Positions 1 through 12,858 of a stretch of 64,000 nt of DNA are shown here, piece by piece. The notes beneath the pieces were generated by a model, which saw nothing but the letters and a program-made list of their open reading frames with translations, was not told where the DNA came from and did no database searches. Position numbers and translations under genes: made by a program. Origin of the DNA: Rhyacophila brunnea. Its lineage: Eukaryota > Arthropoda > Insecta > Trichoptera > Rhyacophilidae. The stretch spans positions 1,612,001 through 1,676,000 of the forward strand of contig JAGYXB010000557.1 of assembly GCA_022495005.1 (NCBI GenBank), given 5' to 3'. How positions within the stretch are numbered: position 1 is the first letter of the stretch; the number at the start of each line of letters is the position of its first letter.

Positions 1-772
1 AATGAAAGTAAATCCGTACAAAATCAACGTTACATATGCAGATAGATGTGTTATATAGGCACATAATAATATAAAATTTTGGTATACAATACAAATTTTG
101 TAACATGGATTCCATCTGCAAGTAAAAGTTTTGAATTAAACGCCATTAGGTAATTTATTGCGTAAAAGACTGAGCCTTCAAAATTATTGTTTTTTATTCT
201 GGTTTTATGTTGGCCAAATAACTGCAGAACCCTCTAGAGTCTAGACCTAGAGGCACATTTTAGAAAGCTGGTCTTCTACGTATTTCACGGATATATTTGT
301 TATGTTTAGAACTCATAGAATCCTTAGCATGGACCTAAAACAACTTGGAGAATATCATAGTCTTGATCAGGCAAACTTTCGTCTATTTCGATGTGGATCG
401 TTGTTCAAGCTTGCCATTGTCATTATAATGGAAGAAGGAAGATGAAACCATTTACACTTCCTACATTGCGTCATTATTGAAAAACTGATCACTTGTATTA
501 TCATGATTTTAGTATTGGATTCGTTTGTGCAGTTCAATACTTCTGAGTAGGAAGTTTAGCCATTCATGGGTGGCAGTGTCGTCTGAGTATCTAAGATTGG
601 ATAGTTTTTTTTTCCATATTATATAGATAGGTATACCTCCTTCTCACTTCTTGAGTGACCGACGCATTATGAAGTTACTATATGAATTATCCAGCTGCAC
701 TCGAGGTCCCTTCGTTGATGTAACAGCAGGTGGTAGAGATAATAGTGAATTCATTCATATAAAAAGTAGTGG

Positions 773-1179
773 CATTGGCGAAGAGCGGAGGTAAGCTGTG
801 AAGATCTGACATAAATAGCGCAAACTAAACTGTATCAGTCATAATTACTTGTTTACATTGAAGTAATCTTTATCTATTATTGTTTGGTTGGGCAGGGCTT
901 AATCGAATTAAAAAAAAACATCTGCATTTTGTATTCTTAGTTCAATGAAACCAAATAAGTATTACTGAAAAAGTGTGTACTATTTTTGTCGAATTTTCAC
1001 AGACTGCCACTACTAAAATAGTTTGGTCAAGGCAAGGTTTAATTGAGTTTTAAAAACTAATCAATAACATATGTAATTTGCATTATTAGTTATATGAAAA
1101 CAAATAAGTATGATTGGCAATGTTTAGTGTATACTAATTATGTTGAAATTCCACAGTCTACCTCCACTCTTCGCCATTG
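773..1179. mobile_element. MITE with TGGCGAAG ends and two internal tandem units, copy 1
   Basis: The left end GGCGAAGAGCGGAGGTAAGC is matched inverted by the right end TCTACCTCCACTCTTCGCC. Between them are two imperfect units of about 145 bp, each with a GGTTTAATTGA-like start and an AACAAATAAGTATGA segment. Related right ends lie near 48385 and 60150. CAGTGGCG-type ends suggest hAT, but no clear target duplication is resolved here. Confidence 0.65.
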
Positions 1180-3376
1180 GGTTAGTGTTCAATAAAATAG
1201 TGACGTAATATGAGATGTCAGTTGGGGCCAAGTAGAAAAAGAAAATCAATAGATATTATGCATGTTCTTTATTCATTTTAAGCGTAGGCGCAAGTATGAG
1301 TATGATCCTTGTCCAAGAGTTTATTGTCAGATATATCTTGATACCAAATATCATAATGCCTAAATTCCCCATCAAAAAACACTTAAAATCGACAGAGTTG
1401 GGAATATAATGATAATATTATTGTAACTAAAAATGAGTCAAGGCTAGACGAGGATGAACGGCGAAACAAACAAAAATAAAGTTACCGTTATCTGTTTCTG
1501 GGCGGACGGAGGATCGAGAGTAGGTAGTACAGTCAGTCGGTAATCTACCCTTGAGCCTTGAACGTCGCCTTTAAAAATACAATTTGCTACCTTTTTCGCG
1601 CCAAAGCGTGCGTTTACAAATGTTGTTAGTAATTAATTGTTACTTGTCAAGCGAAATATACTTAATGCCTCTGAATCAGTGTTTTTAATAAGTGAAAAGT
1701 ATAATTCAACACCCTACGTAAACCCCTACCTATCAATGTATAGCAGTTTAGCATAACACTACCAGCATAAATTCGTCCAATTTAGGCATGCTAAGTTTTT
1801 TTACTTACCTTAGATTTGGATAATCCGTCACGGTAGTAACGCCGCTGATTTTCACCGAAGTTTTCAATCGAGTTATGAGTTCCTACGCAAGAGGTCGTTA
1901 GGCCGTTCATTAATCATTGCGGCATACAGCCACCGCGGAGAGTAATTGGATAAGTGGCCTGAACGTTGGGACAAATTAACGCACAACTTGATGTGGAAGG
2001 GGGAGGGTTTTAGACATGCCTTTATTACAAATTCATGACTCGTCCACGTTTTTAAATGCCCAAAAATCTCGAGCCTCAACGGTTTAATTCGGTCCCTAGG
2101 TGAGGTACGGAATTTTAAGCGATTTTTTAAATCTAAAACATGTGAAATTATTTACCTTATAACCACTGGCGACTACGTCAATGATGTATTTATTACATAC
2201 TTAAAAATGAACAATAAAACTCAAAGTTGAGATTATTAAGAAACATACACATAATATCGTGTATATCCAAGAGTGACGTGCGGTGAGGTTTGCTTATGGG
2301 CGTCCTATTAGAAACGTCCATATTATAAACCTGTTATTTACCACACATTCCGTTACCTACATTGTTGGGAAACAGTATTATTATAAAACGTAATACAATC
2401 ACAATTTACAATATCTACATAATATGCACAGAATGCCATTGCAAAAATATAGGTAGTAGGTTCCATCCGATTACACAGTAAATACACAATAATAGTGCAT
2501 ATTATATTATCGATATAATCATTGATATACTACTTATATTGAGGAGTTTCCATACAAGTGTCATTTTAAAAATGTACCACAAAAGAAGATATTACGAATA
2601 TCGTCTTATAATATTTCCTTGTAGGTATAATGCGTTAAGACCGTTAACATGGATTCCCGAATTTCACCCGCATTGCCCTGGCTGTAAAACTAAATTTGCG
2701 TTCTTGGAATAGTGACCCTAAGGGTGCTGCAACCCAAAGCTTGCAAGCTACCAAAAATTCATGTCTGAGCGGACAGAGCAAGTCGTCATGCGCTGACTAT
2801 TAGTTAAGTAAGATGCAAGCTAGATCGGGCTTACTCATAATTATTGCCAGGTCGTTTTCGAGACAAATATTAAGTGAGCTTATATCGAGTCCGCTGATAT
2901 TAAAACAGTACGTTTTAACACTGGCCGAGTCGCTGAAAATCGGGCGTCATTTTGTAGCATATGATTCATCCAGTAGTATATCAATGGATATAATAGATGA
3001 CACATAATCTAGCTAGGTCTAAGGGATTATCCGTTACACACAATGAGACAAATCGAGATGGTGAGAGGAAACTATAGCGATTTACACGAACACCCCTCCC
3101 CCTCAAAATTTGGCGGTGGCTGATAACATGATAAAATAGAATCACCAATAATTAAGCAATGTACCCACACACCTAATACGCATTTAATAACAAGCTGTTT
3201 CCATAAAATATATACTAGGTATGAATCAACACACACCATGAAACTTTTCGCATTTTCCTCGTATTGAGTACCTATTCATTAATTCACCTGAATTCACACA
3301 TAATATGTCATAAATACATTCTTTACCAGAAAACAAGTTCAATTTCTTATTCATTCGTTGACTGTAGGCGCACAGG
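1180..3376. other. No gene recognised
   Basis: AT-rich sequence with only short chance ORFs (for example 2813-3007). No splice-linked coding potential or terminal repeats were found. Positions 1-772 are equally uninformative. Confidence 0.5.
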
Positions 3377-4082
3377 TAGGGAATCCAATCCCGAGCCAAA
3401 ATTCTGATCCCGGGATTTCGGGATTACAATTTGACAATCCCGGGATTGGGATTTTTTTCCATTGTTAATATAATTTTTTTATATTTACAAATAACATTGA
3501 TAAAATCGGTCAAAAATAAATCTAGTATAATTTATACTATTTAAGACATTTATTGTTAATATTGTATACGTTAAATCTTGGAAATACACAAGTTTAATGG
3601 AGTAAATAATATTGTAATATAAATAATAATGTGAATTTAATATGAGATTGCTATTTCTGATAGTAAAGACATAATGAATGAATCAGCGAGATTTAAAATA
3701 GTAAAGCAAATAATCATGGCGTACTTATCGCCTTTCCGCTTCATAAATCTAATAAGTCAGACAAATATGAAACTGGCGTAAAACGTATGATATCATGGTG
3801 GAATTACTTTGTTAAAAGTGCGAAGCATTGTTTTTTTTACCAATCTTTCTCATTTTTAATAATCTATGTGAAAAAATAAAATGAATCGGCAACCTACACA
3901 TCAAACTTCATTCAAACTCAGTTTATTTCTAATGTAGTTATTTTGTATTAAAAGTATTTTTCTGTTATATTTTCCACAAAAATTGATAAAAAAATCAATC
4001 CCGAAATCCCGGGATTATGTTTATCAATCCCGGGATTCATAGGTATCGAAAATAGCTCGGGATCCCGGGATTGGATTCCCTA
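3377..4082 (+). mobile_element. hAT-type MITE with TAGGGAATCC ends, copy 1
   Basis: The element starts TAGGGAATCCAATCCCG and ends CGGGATTGGATTCCCTA. Subterminal CCCGGGATT motifs are repeated in both directions near each end. It is flanked by a perfect 8-bp duplication CGCACAGG (3369-3376 and 4083-4090). The interior is AT-rich without a coding frame. The 8-bp duplication and TAGGG ends fit the hAT superfamily. Confidence 0.9.
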
Positions 4083-4755
4083 CGCACAGGTAACCAACCA
4101 GCAACGAATTTTCCATTGAATGAAATTTGTTGACACGCCATAATTCATTATTCATTAATTTTTTTCACTTTCTCGGATATAATTTTCGTCATTTGTGTAA
4201 TATAACATAAAAAAATATTTTTCTGGGCATGCTTCGCATCTACAGCATCTACTGTACGTCACTGATATCCAGATATTAGTATAGTGTTCAATTTCATGTG
4301 ATTAGAATGACATTGTCAACCATCTCTCTATGGTCTATGCGTGCTAATATAGCCACTAATCGTGAATTAGTATCTATGTGAATAAAGTATATAGTAACAA
4401 CGTTATAAAGCCAAAAGGGCGTAAGCGACGATAACACATGCGAAAAAAACGTCATATTAACAAAAATCTGTGAGGATTTTTGATTACATGATTTGATTCT
4501 AGGAAAGAGGTACAAACAATGATATTTTTACTATATATGTTGGGAGTTGGAATCTATAGTTTTTGTTTTATTTTTATAGTGGGGCTTCAAACCAGTCAGT
4601 GCCACGGGCATCCACATGCTTAAACGCGCAACTGGCTTTTACTATGGTAATATTATTTATATTTAATATAAATAGCGTTTGATATAAATATAATAAATTA
4701 GTAACACAATAATAAAATTATAAATCCATTCTGATATACTCGTATCAATAATCGT

Positions 4756-5010
4756 GGGTTACTGCCAAAAGTTGGTAAGTCTCGAAATCATGTTATGGAG
4801 TAATTTCAATTAGAAATTTTAATATTCCTTCTAAAATCAGGCATAATGCTGATTTCTTTGTAGGTAGGTACCTACTTCATGCGCATAATATGTCGGTTAA
4901 CCTTGATTATTGTTTTCTATCTTACATATTTATATAATAGGTATAGACAAATAATCCGCATTTAACTCTAAATACATAAATTAACGACTTACCAACTATT
5001 CGCAGCAACC
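4756..5010. mobile_element. MITE with GGGTTACTGCC ends, copy 1
   Basis: The left end GGGTTACTGCCAAAAGTTGG is matched inverted by the right end CCAACTATTCGCAGCAACC. The next 40 bases (GTAAGTCTCGAAATCATGTT) are almost identical to the copy at 37040. About 255 bp, non-coding. Confidence 0.65.
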
Positions 5011-6282
5011 TTTCGATATATTATATAGCTGATGTCGTATAGTCAAAAATTTTAAAATCCATTCCCGTTTCTAAATTTAATGTGATACAACACCGAAAAT
5101 ATTCCTGTAATAAAAGAAAATCGTGTCAGCGTTCTCGATTTTTTGTCGGTATATTGCAACACTGAAATCCACGTACACGTAGATCGAATTGTTAACGTCT
5201 TTATAAAACAATGTATTGTTATTTTTAAGAAGGAACATCAGACAGGTGAATATGTATTTTGAGCAGGTGTCATTCATAAATGTACATCAAGGTATCTTGA
5301 TATAATATTTAGAATTGAATAACATTAACACATTCTTATAATATGAGATTTTATAGAGAATGGTGTAGTTTATAAAAAAATAACCCTCGTTTATCATGGT
5401 CATATATTTAATTACGTATATATAATTATTTCATTATATAATTTAATTAAAAATTGCATATTATAAAGACTCAATTACGAAGGATTTAATAGTTTAAAAA
5501 TAATCCCGATATAAAGTGTGTTTGTTATTTTTTTTTATAGTAAATTGCACATTATTATTTTGATATAAGTTGGAAAACTTGTTCAAAGACCTTACAATCT
5601 AAATCTATTTATTTGTCAAAATATATCATGTACTTACCTATAGTGAAATTTCCAAGTTATAAATTCAAGACATTCACAAAATGGCTTGAAAAAAACAAAG
5701 ATATATGTAACAGTAACAAAACAGAACAGCATTATAAAGCTAAATATATTATAAAATAACGTTGATTTGAACATTCTAAACTCACCATCACGTAAGTAGA
5801 ATAACATATCAATTTCCGAAACGATTTAGTTGAAAACAGCGATTGCCCTCCCAATTGGTATTACCAATGGCAGGTTACTTCTGCTTCTTGAGAGAATAAA
5901 CATCATACGCTGCTTGTTTCTTAGATATTTATCATGGACATAATTGGACTCGTAGGTCAATAATATCAAAAATGATAGAATTGGTTACTAAATACTCAAA
6001 AATTATATGTATTTTTCAACTACCAATATATTTTAACATTTACGATAATTTTTCAAGACATAGTGAATTATTATATTAATATTATCTGTATGTATTAATA
6101 CTATGAATTTTGCAAAATCAGCTATGAAAATTAAATTAATGTTCATTGATATTGAATCTAATAAACTTGAAGACCGTATAGTGTACGGTCATCTCTTTCC
6201 GATAAGAAAACTCACGGCAAACTGTGAAACGGTGAAATGCTTTACGTTCAATATACTTGTAACCACCTAATACATATACCTA

Positions 6283-6713
6283 ACGTGACCATTTATTTTT
6301 TCCCCCAAACCGGGACACCTAAAAAAAGGAAGGTACCCACTTTAGTTTTAGGCGCCTCACACTTTCATACAATACAATTTACAAGATAGTAATGTTCATG
6401 TATTCATTTCCCCCATATTTTTTCATAGTACCTACATATTATTTTATTTATACAGGAATAAATACATGAAAATTTATCAGGTGTTATATTTTTCCGAAGA
6501 AAATTTTTTCTTAAGTATATAAATTCTGGTGTTAGTACTAGCTTCTACCTTCAAGATTTTGATTTTGCGCGTTTTTTTTAATTCCTACTGCGAGTTTCTC
6601 TATTTTAGAAAACGGGACATTTTGGCGTCCCGAAGCTTTGTTCGGGGACACCGGGACACGCCGCCTGAAAACAGGACTGTCCCGGTGAAAACGGGACGTC
6701 TGGTCACATTATG
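6283..6713. mobile_element. MITE with GTGACCA ends and CCCGGGACA motifs
   Basis: ACGTGACCATTTATTT opens and GACGTCTGGTCACATT closes the element. CCGGGACA, GGGACGTC and ACGGGACA repeat in both directions near the right end. TATACCTA occurs just outside both ends (6275-6282 and 6714-6721), a possible 8-bp target duplication, though the ends are slightly unequal. The 70-codon ORF across the right end is not a gene. Confidence 0.5.
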
Positions 6714-7702
6714 TATACCTACGAAATCTGTACCCATTTAACTTATTTTTGGTCTAATCGGACTTGAGATATATTGACTCTCAGTTACAAATAATATTAT
6801 AACATACTTTCTACCGACCTATAAATAACTACATAAAAACCTGAAACGTACCATTATTGACAATTCATTCCAACGTAGTTTTCTCTTACATCAGTGACAT
6901 TTGTATGTGTTATCTAGATTCTAGATGCAGGGCGGTATTGAAAGGTCAATAGTGAACTTTTCGTGACATTTCTGTGCGATAGCCTTCCAACTTCACCCGA
7001 TAACTCTCTGCAACCCCACCCCTGACACGCAGACGGGTCGCCAATTGAAAGTATCTAAATGCCAGTAGCGTGCCGACCATTTGAATTTTTCACAGTTACA
7101 GTAAACCTTTTTGACTAAATATAAAAATATAGTATTATTAAGGCTATACTTCAGCTGGGACACGGTCTAAAATAATCGTGACTACTCGACGCGAAGATTA
7201 TGCAAACGACGCGTGCAGAACAAAACATAATTTGTCATAAAAATTCAACATGCGTCCATTTAATGTTATCTTTATTGTTCTATTAAAATTAATAATAATA
7301 TATTCATTGACATGTTTTAATTTTCAAGTAAATGGGTAACGTTTTTTAGTCATATTTGCATGATTTAAGAATTAATTCCCCCGACGCCATCACAAAACAA
7401 ATTGACGTGTTCACAGCTCGACTATCGCTCTCCGATTGGCAGCGAGTCCGAAATTTTATCGCACCTATAGTTGAAAATTATTTGCCGTTTCACTGAAGTA
7501 GGCTCTTAACGTAAACGTCATGTTATCTAGATATAGTACCTATTATTAGTGTTTTCATGTGATTGGGACACGGTTGCTACCATATAGTGCGATACTCCGT
7601 ACCCTTGTCAAACAACCTCAAGAGTTCCATCGCCGTGGCGACACCCTCTCACCCTGCAGTGGTGCTACAGAAGTGATCTACCTACTTCTCACATCGTGAG
7701 AC

Positions 7703-7754
7703 GTGGCGATAGACCGAGGGAAGTGGCACGACCTTGTGCGTACGTTATACCCAC
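7703..7754 (+). pseudogene. Short non-LTR retrotransposon tail
   Basis: VAIDRGKWHDLVRTLYP at 7703 resembles the conserved last residues of RTE/L1-like elements (DR..W..LV.TLC). Only this tail is recognisable. Confidence 0.3.
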
Positions 7755-8812
7755 GGGGGGGTTACAAGATGAAATAAGTAATTAGGTAAGTATGTATGTA
7801 AGGTAAACTGTCAATAATTGTTAGCGGAAATACTCTAATTTCATTAAAACGTGACCAGTATTTGGTTATACTGATAGTATTAAATTATGTGGAATTAGTA
7901 ATGGTTTCGTTTGTTAATATTATAGCCTTAAAATAAAGCTTACATTTTTGTAATATATATTATGTACATACTTCCTGTAAACCTTTCGATTTAAATAATT
8001 ATAACGTTTCGGCTTATAATAATATCATGGGTCCCGGGTTCTGAACCCCGGCCAGTCAAATTTATGTTGAATTTCAATGTGTGTTTGTCCATCACATACT
8101 ATGATCTTCTTAGAATCAAATATGATCAAAATGATGAAATGATGAAATCAAAAATTTGGTAACACCATTTATATTGATCTCTTTTTTTCTAAAATTAATT
8201 AATTGGGTACTTTGTGGATCGGTTAAGTTAAAAATATGTAGGTATTATCCATTGAATTTCCTGCAGCTTCAGCATTCACTCTGTCTATACTATTATTCTT
8301 GTATAGTATTATTTTGGCTATCATTTGTTTTTCACCAGAAAAGAATCTCGAACTCTTCAGCAGACGGAAGATTGGAAATGCAGCAATATTTGCAGGACTA
8401 TTCAGGACTAAGCTATCATTCAAAAATATAAAATCCTGGGTATATCTACACCGTGATCGTGAATCCAATCGCTCTGTTGGGTGTGAAACCTGGAACCTTA
8501 CGGAGAAACAAAAGAAGGTTATCAAACTATTCGAAAACAAAACAAAAATCGAAAAAATCCTTCCACCGGTTAAATATAACCAAAGATAGCCCATCTGTAC
8601 AAATGCTGAAGTTAACGAACAATATTTAAGCTCAATATAAGCAATGTTCCTGCACGAAGACTCAGATAGGCCAGTCATGTTATTAAACGCGTTGAATCTA
8701 AAGCTCTTCATAAAGTTTATGAAGGAACCCCTGCATGAACTTGGCCCCTGAGCCACCCCCGAATGAGATGGGATGATAATTCAAAAGGGACGCACAGAAA
8801 CTGAGTGGATAG

Positions 8813-9356
8813 CAGTGACGTCCCTAGACAAAATGCCGCCCCTAGGTAGTGCCAAAATGCCGCCACATTTTTTTATACAGTACTTTTTATCATCCTTTCA
8901 TGACTCCAATATCTAAGAAATGTGTTGTATGGGTACAATACTTACAAGATATACCACTAAATCTATATCTATAGACAATATTGGGTGTTATCTTCTCAAT
9001 AGACAACATTGCGAGTGACTGGCAAACATATTCGGATAATTTTAAAATTAGGTATGCACGTGTCATTGCTGTTCACCAAGAACGTGACGTCCAATGACAA
9101 CGGAAGTAACCTAGACATCGCGGGCCCGACAAAAAATAAAGTCCTGTTAATACTGTTATAGTAAGTAGGTACCTAATTAATACAATTTGTTTCAAACCAG
9201 TGAGCTGAATTGTTTAATGGAAAGATATTTCCGTTATTACTGAGTTTGGGTAGCTATTTCTATATATACTTAAAGATTCTCCTCGATTTGCTGCCCTTTG
9301 GGTAACTGCCGCCCCCAAGCGATGCTCAATCTGCCTACCCCTACGGGACGTCACTG
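8813..9356. mobile_element. hAT-type non-autonomous element, copy 1 (CAGTGACGTCCC ends)
   Basis: Begins CAGTGACGTCCCTAGAC and ends GGGACGTCACTG, so the terminal repeats are at least 12 bp. Flanks GTGGATAG and CTGGATAG form an 8-bp target duplication with one mismatch, diagnostic of hAT transposition. Inside are repeated AATGCCGCC and CTGCCGCCCC segments and no transposase frame. A shorter copy lies at 17953. Confidence 0.85.
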
Positions 9357-12085
9357 CTGGATAGAGAGGCAGAGATTCCTGAAGGACGGCTGTATAGTCG
9401 GCTACAGTCCTGAATGGTTTTTGAATGAATAGTTTTTATATTTTTATTGTACGTTTTGGCGCATTATCCGAAAACTATTATATCATAATACTGTTGTAAT
9501 AAATAAATTGATTACAATTATTATTTCCTTTCGTTGGCCATAGCTGGAATTGGGCATTTGTGGGGCACGTTTTGTGCTATTCGCTAATAATAATACAGAC
9601 ATGGTAAAGTTGACTGAGCTTTTAAAAGCAATGAAAGTTCTTTACGTCCCGTAAACCACAATATACGTGTACGTGTTATGAATAATTACTCACTAACGTT
9701 AGAATGCCACTAAAAACACTGATTATTATTCACGTAGTAATAATTACGTACAGTTGTTTATATTGCCCATTATTTGGGTATTTGTTTAGCTAATTCATTT
9801 ATTCAAGACTTATTTTTCTATTATTAATCATTAATAAGATCCACTGCAAGATGAAGGTCTCTTCAAACTGATACTATTCCTTTCAGTTTTGTGCATTGCG
9901 TTGCCAGGTAAAGGTAAATAATTATTCTACAACACAAACATACCAAATCAACCCACCCCGCACCCACACTCCGTCTTAATAGAGCGTATCACGAGGTCCT
10001 ACGTTTTTTGAAGCATCGGCAGTTTTTCGCCTGGGAATTTCTCAGGAGCAGATACCCAAAAATAAGGTCGCCGCGTACTCAAGTGTGTCTTGATTGATTG
10101 TTATGTAACAAAAAGTGCATATTGGAGAGATAAACACGGTGAACTTTACTCAAAAAAAATAAATGACTGCAATTAATAAATATATATTATTAAAAAACAA
10201 AGCTAAAATAATACTTACAGATAAGACTTTGTGAAGAGATATTCACGTCAATAATATTGGCCTTTGTGGCGACCAAGTCGGATGGATCGATGGGCCCGAC
10301 AGCTGATTGGACCAACTTGAGATTTCCATTCCATTTTTGGATATTCCAAGATATTATGGTTTGCTTCCTGTAGATATCCGCGACATGGACATGTCGGTTG
10401 GGTGACAATTTTAAGCTCACAGAGCTCGGCGGCGAATCCACAGTGATTAGTCGAAAATAATTTTACATCGACACTATCGGTGATTGGCAGGTGTATTCTT
10501 ATCATTTGATTCAATGCCTATTTCAATACTAGAAACAACGAATAGCTTTTTCAGCACCCATGATGTTATGGTGAATGATTTAACTATACATCCGTTGAAT
10601 GTAACTCTTTCGTCAAACAAGCGGGTTCTATTTTTAAAATTTTCTACCTCCTAACTACCCTACATTTATCCAATGGTTATTCCTCCTTTGATGTATTACC
10701 CATAGGCACCTATTTAAGATTTTTAAAAAACTCTATTTTTTCTTGCTCACACAACAATTCTGTAATTGATATACTGCTTAAGCGCCAGCTAGACGTTCAT
10801 GCTTTGCCACAAGCTCAACTACGCAAACCGGTTTGTATCGGGAAGCCTGTGTGTATGGACGGGAAAACTGTAGCTCGCGCAAACCGAAAAGTGTTCCGTA
10901 TTTTTTGCACAAACTATACCGCGCAGGCAAGTCGCTGCCGTTTAGCCGACTCTTTAGGAGGACATCGTACATATAGCAATAGAATTCTCCAAATATGAGC
11001 GACACATAGTAATTTTACGACTTACAGAAGTCTTTAAAAACGTCGAGGAACTAAAATATGCTATGAAATTGGGTAGACAGACAAGTTCAGTTGGAGAGAG
11101 GGCCCGAACAACGGATTCTCACTCAGAGAAGAGGCGATTTGACAGCCTCGGTAAAATTATAAAAAAAAAATACAGAATGATAGAGCTATTTCAATAATCT
11201 CAAGGCCTTTTATAGAATTAAATAATGGAACGTCTATAAGACGATGTAATCTTGTGACACGAGACTATCAATTACTCACTCATCGATCACAGTTTTTTTA
11301 TAGAAAACTTGTAGTCTAGAGACTGGAGAGCTAACATTATGTTCTGCTACTCTACCCACTATTATATAAGAAAATGCGTCTACCCTTGTCAACTTCACGG
11401 AGAATCTACGACGAGTTTTATCCTTCTCTCTACACCTGCAATATTTATAAACATATTTTATCTGAGTTTACCATGGCATTATTTTAAAACATACTCCTGT
11501 ATCATTATTATAATTATTCAACACTGATATCAATTTTGAATATTTATAATGGTAATAATTAATTATATTACAACACGATAGTAAATATAGATAGTAGTAT
11601 GTGTCATATTTCCATAAACTAAGACGTAGTCTACTAGGGTCGAATCTCTTCTATACTTCTACTACCCAGCACTCGAAATGGACCGGAACGCACCGTAGCG
11701 TAGCTCTGGTATGTGAAATTCTCGAGAATACCGCTCCGCCTCACGGAAAAATTGAAAATGCCGCTCAAGTTCGGAAATTATTATGGCATGGCGTACACAC
11801 CTATAATATCTCAAACAATAATAAAATTCTAATGGATTTAAGTTTTGTACTATTCCATTTGAGTAAATCCATTAGAATTCAATTCAAATTCAATTCCATC
11901 AAGTAGGTACCTTCGGTCGATAGTAGATATCAATATAATAATACAATTTATGTGTTGTTTTGTTACAAAGATTTTATGCAATCTTAATATGACACAAATT
12001 CTGATTAATGATACTTTTGTGCCATTCCTTAGGATTTAGGTTTAGTATTCCAGGATTAGTATTCCCACAGTTTAGTATTCCCACA
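9357..12085. other. No gene recognised; repeat debris
   Basis: Holds AT-rich sequence, a GC-richer unassigned block at 10780-10980, and a segment near 10255-10320 whose reverse complement (TGGTCGCCACAAAGGCCAAT) recurs near 51383. Two overlapping minus-strand ORFs there lack any recognised domain. Confidence 0.45.
11669..11772 (+). repeat. CTCGAAATGGACCGGA repeat, copy 1
   Basis: CTCGAAATGGACCGGAACGCACCG and CCGCTCCGCCTCACGGAAAAA recur at 33878-33975 with the same spacing, so this is a dispersed element, probably a DNA-transposon fragment. Confidence 0.5.
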
Positions 12086-12160
12086 GTGGCCGCGCGGCAT
12101 AAGCGTTGGACTATCATGCCGTGGGTCCCAGGTTCGAATCCTGGGTCTGGCAAGTACACA
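12086..12160 (+). mobile_element. tRNA-like SINE head
   Basis: GTGGCCGCGCGGCATAAGC (A-box-like) and CCAGGTTCGAATCCTGGGTC (B box, 12128-12147) are separated by the usual spacing. The sequence runs on into CAAGTACACATATTG as in the SINE at 26261. No proper anticodon arm is visible, so it is a SINE head, not a tRNA gene. Confidence 0.65.
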
Positions 12161-12188
12161 TATTGTTTTTCAATGTAAAGTTTCAAGT

Positions 12189-12858
12189 AAACACGCGCGT
12201 TAACATAATTTTACTCGTTACTTTAATTATAGTTTGTCAATTTATGGCTACGGCCGTATGTTGTAGCTTAACCACTATGGAATGACAAAAGAAATGGCGT
12301 ATTTCAAAAAAACACTACCTTATTCTTAGGTCAATAATTATTATAAAGCAATCATTATTCATAAGATGTTTATCACACTTGAATGGTCAAAGACATAGCT
12401 TATAATAAGTATCTTTAGAATCATCTTCAAATGTGTTAATCTGGCCGATTCTTTGAATAATAAAATGCATAATTCTTGTCAAATTTGGGATCACAGAGAT
12501 TATCAATATAATTTTTTATCGTGAATATTTTACAAAAATTATCTCGTAATAAATTATACTAATGGTTTCATAAATGCGTTTAAAAATTAATAAACGTAAA
12601 AAATCTTAACACCACTGCACAGTTATGTACCGAAATATGACTATATTCTAAAACATTAGAGCGAGAGGTTTAAAAGAATACTATTTTATGTGACAAAAAT
12701 ACTTTATACAGTTATCAAATGTTTAAAATAACTATAAAAGATAATAAGGCTTCAAAATTATATAAATAGATTATCTACAACGTTTAAGGAGTGTCCAGGA
12801 TTATGGTTTGAAAATACAATAAAAACTCAATTTTGACCTTTGACGAGCATGTCCCCCC
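12189..12858. mobile_element. TTAA-associated MITE family, copy A
   Basis: Shares a long co-linear block with 53689-54309, from ACACGCGYGTTAACAT through GGCTACGGCCGTATGTTG and AATGGCGTATTTC to the end GAGCATGTCCCCCC, followed by TTAA. The right end is related to the inverted ends of the element at 56288. TTAA target sites are typical of piggyBac-type elements. No protein is encoded. Confidence 0.6.

Noticed and set aside
6529..6741. 70-codon ORF with repeated GHRDTPPENR-like residues
   Set aside because: Lies across the repeated CCGGGACA motifs at the right end of a MITE; not a gene.
8223..8756. 177-codon minus-strand ORF overlapping two plus-strand ORFs
   Set aside because: No domain, low-complexity Ser/Phe-rich composition, mutual overlap on both strands and no splice context; next to a hAT MITE. 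Chance open frames.
10190..10514. Two overlapping minus-strand ORFs of 83 and 88 codons
   Set aside because: Different frames of one repeated segment; no recognised domain and neither is conserved at the related 51.4-kb site.
12086..12152. Possible functional tRNA gene
   Set aside because: B box is good but cloverleaf, anticodon arm and acceptor pairing fail; the same head starts a SINE elsewhere in the window.
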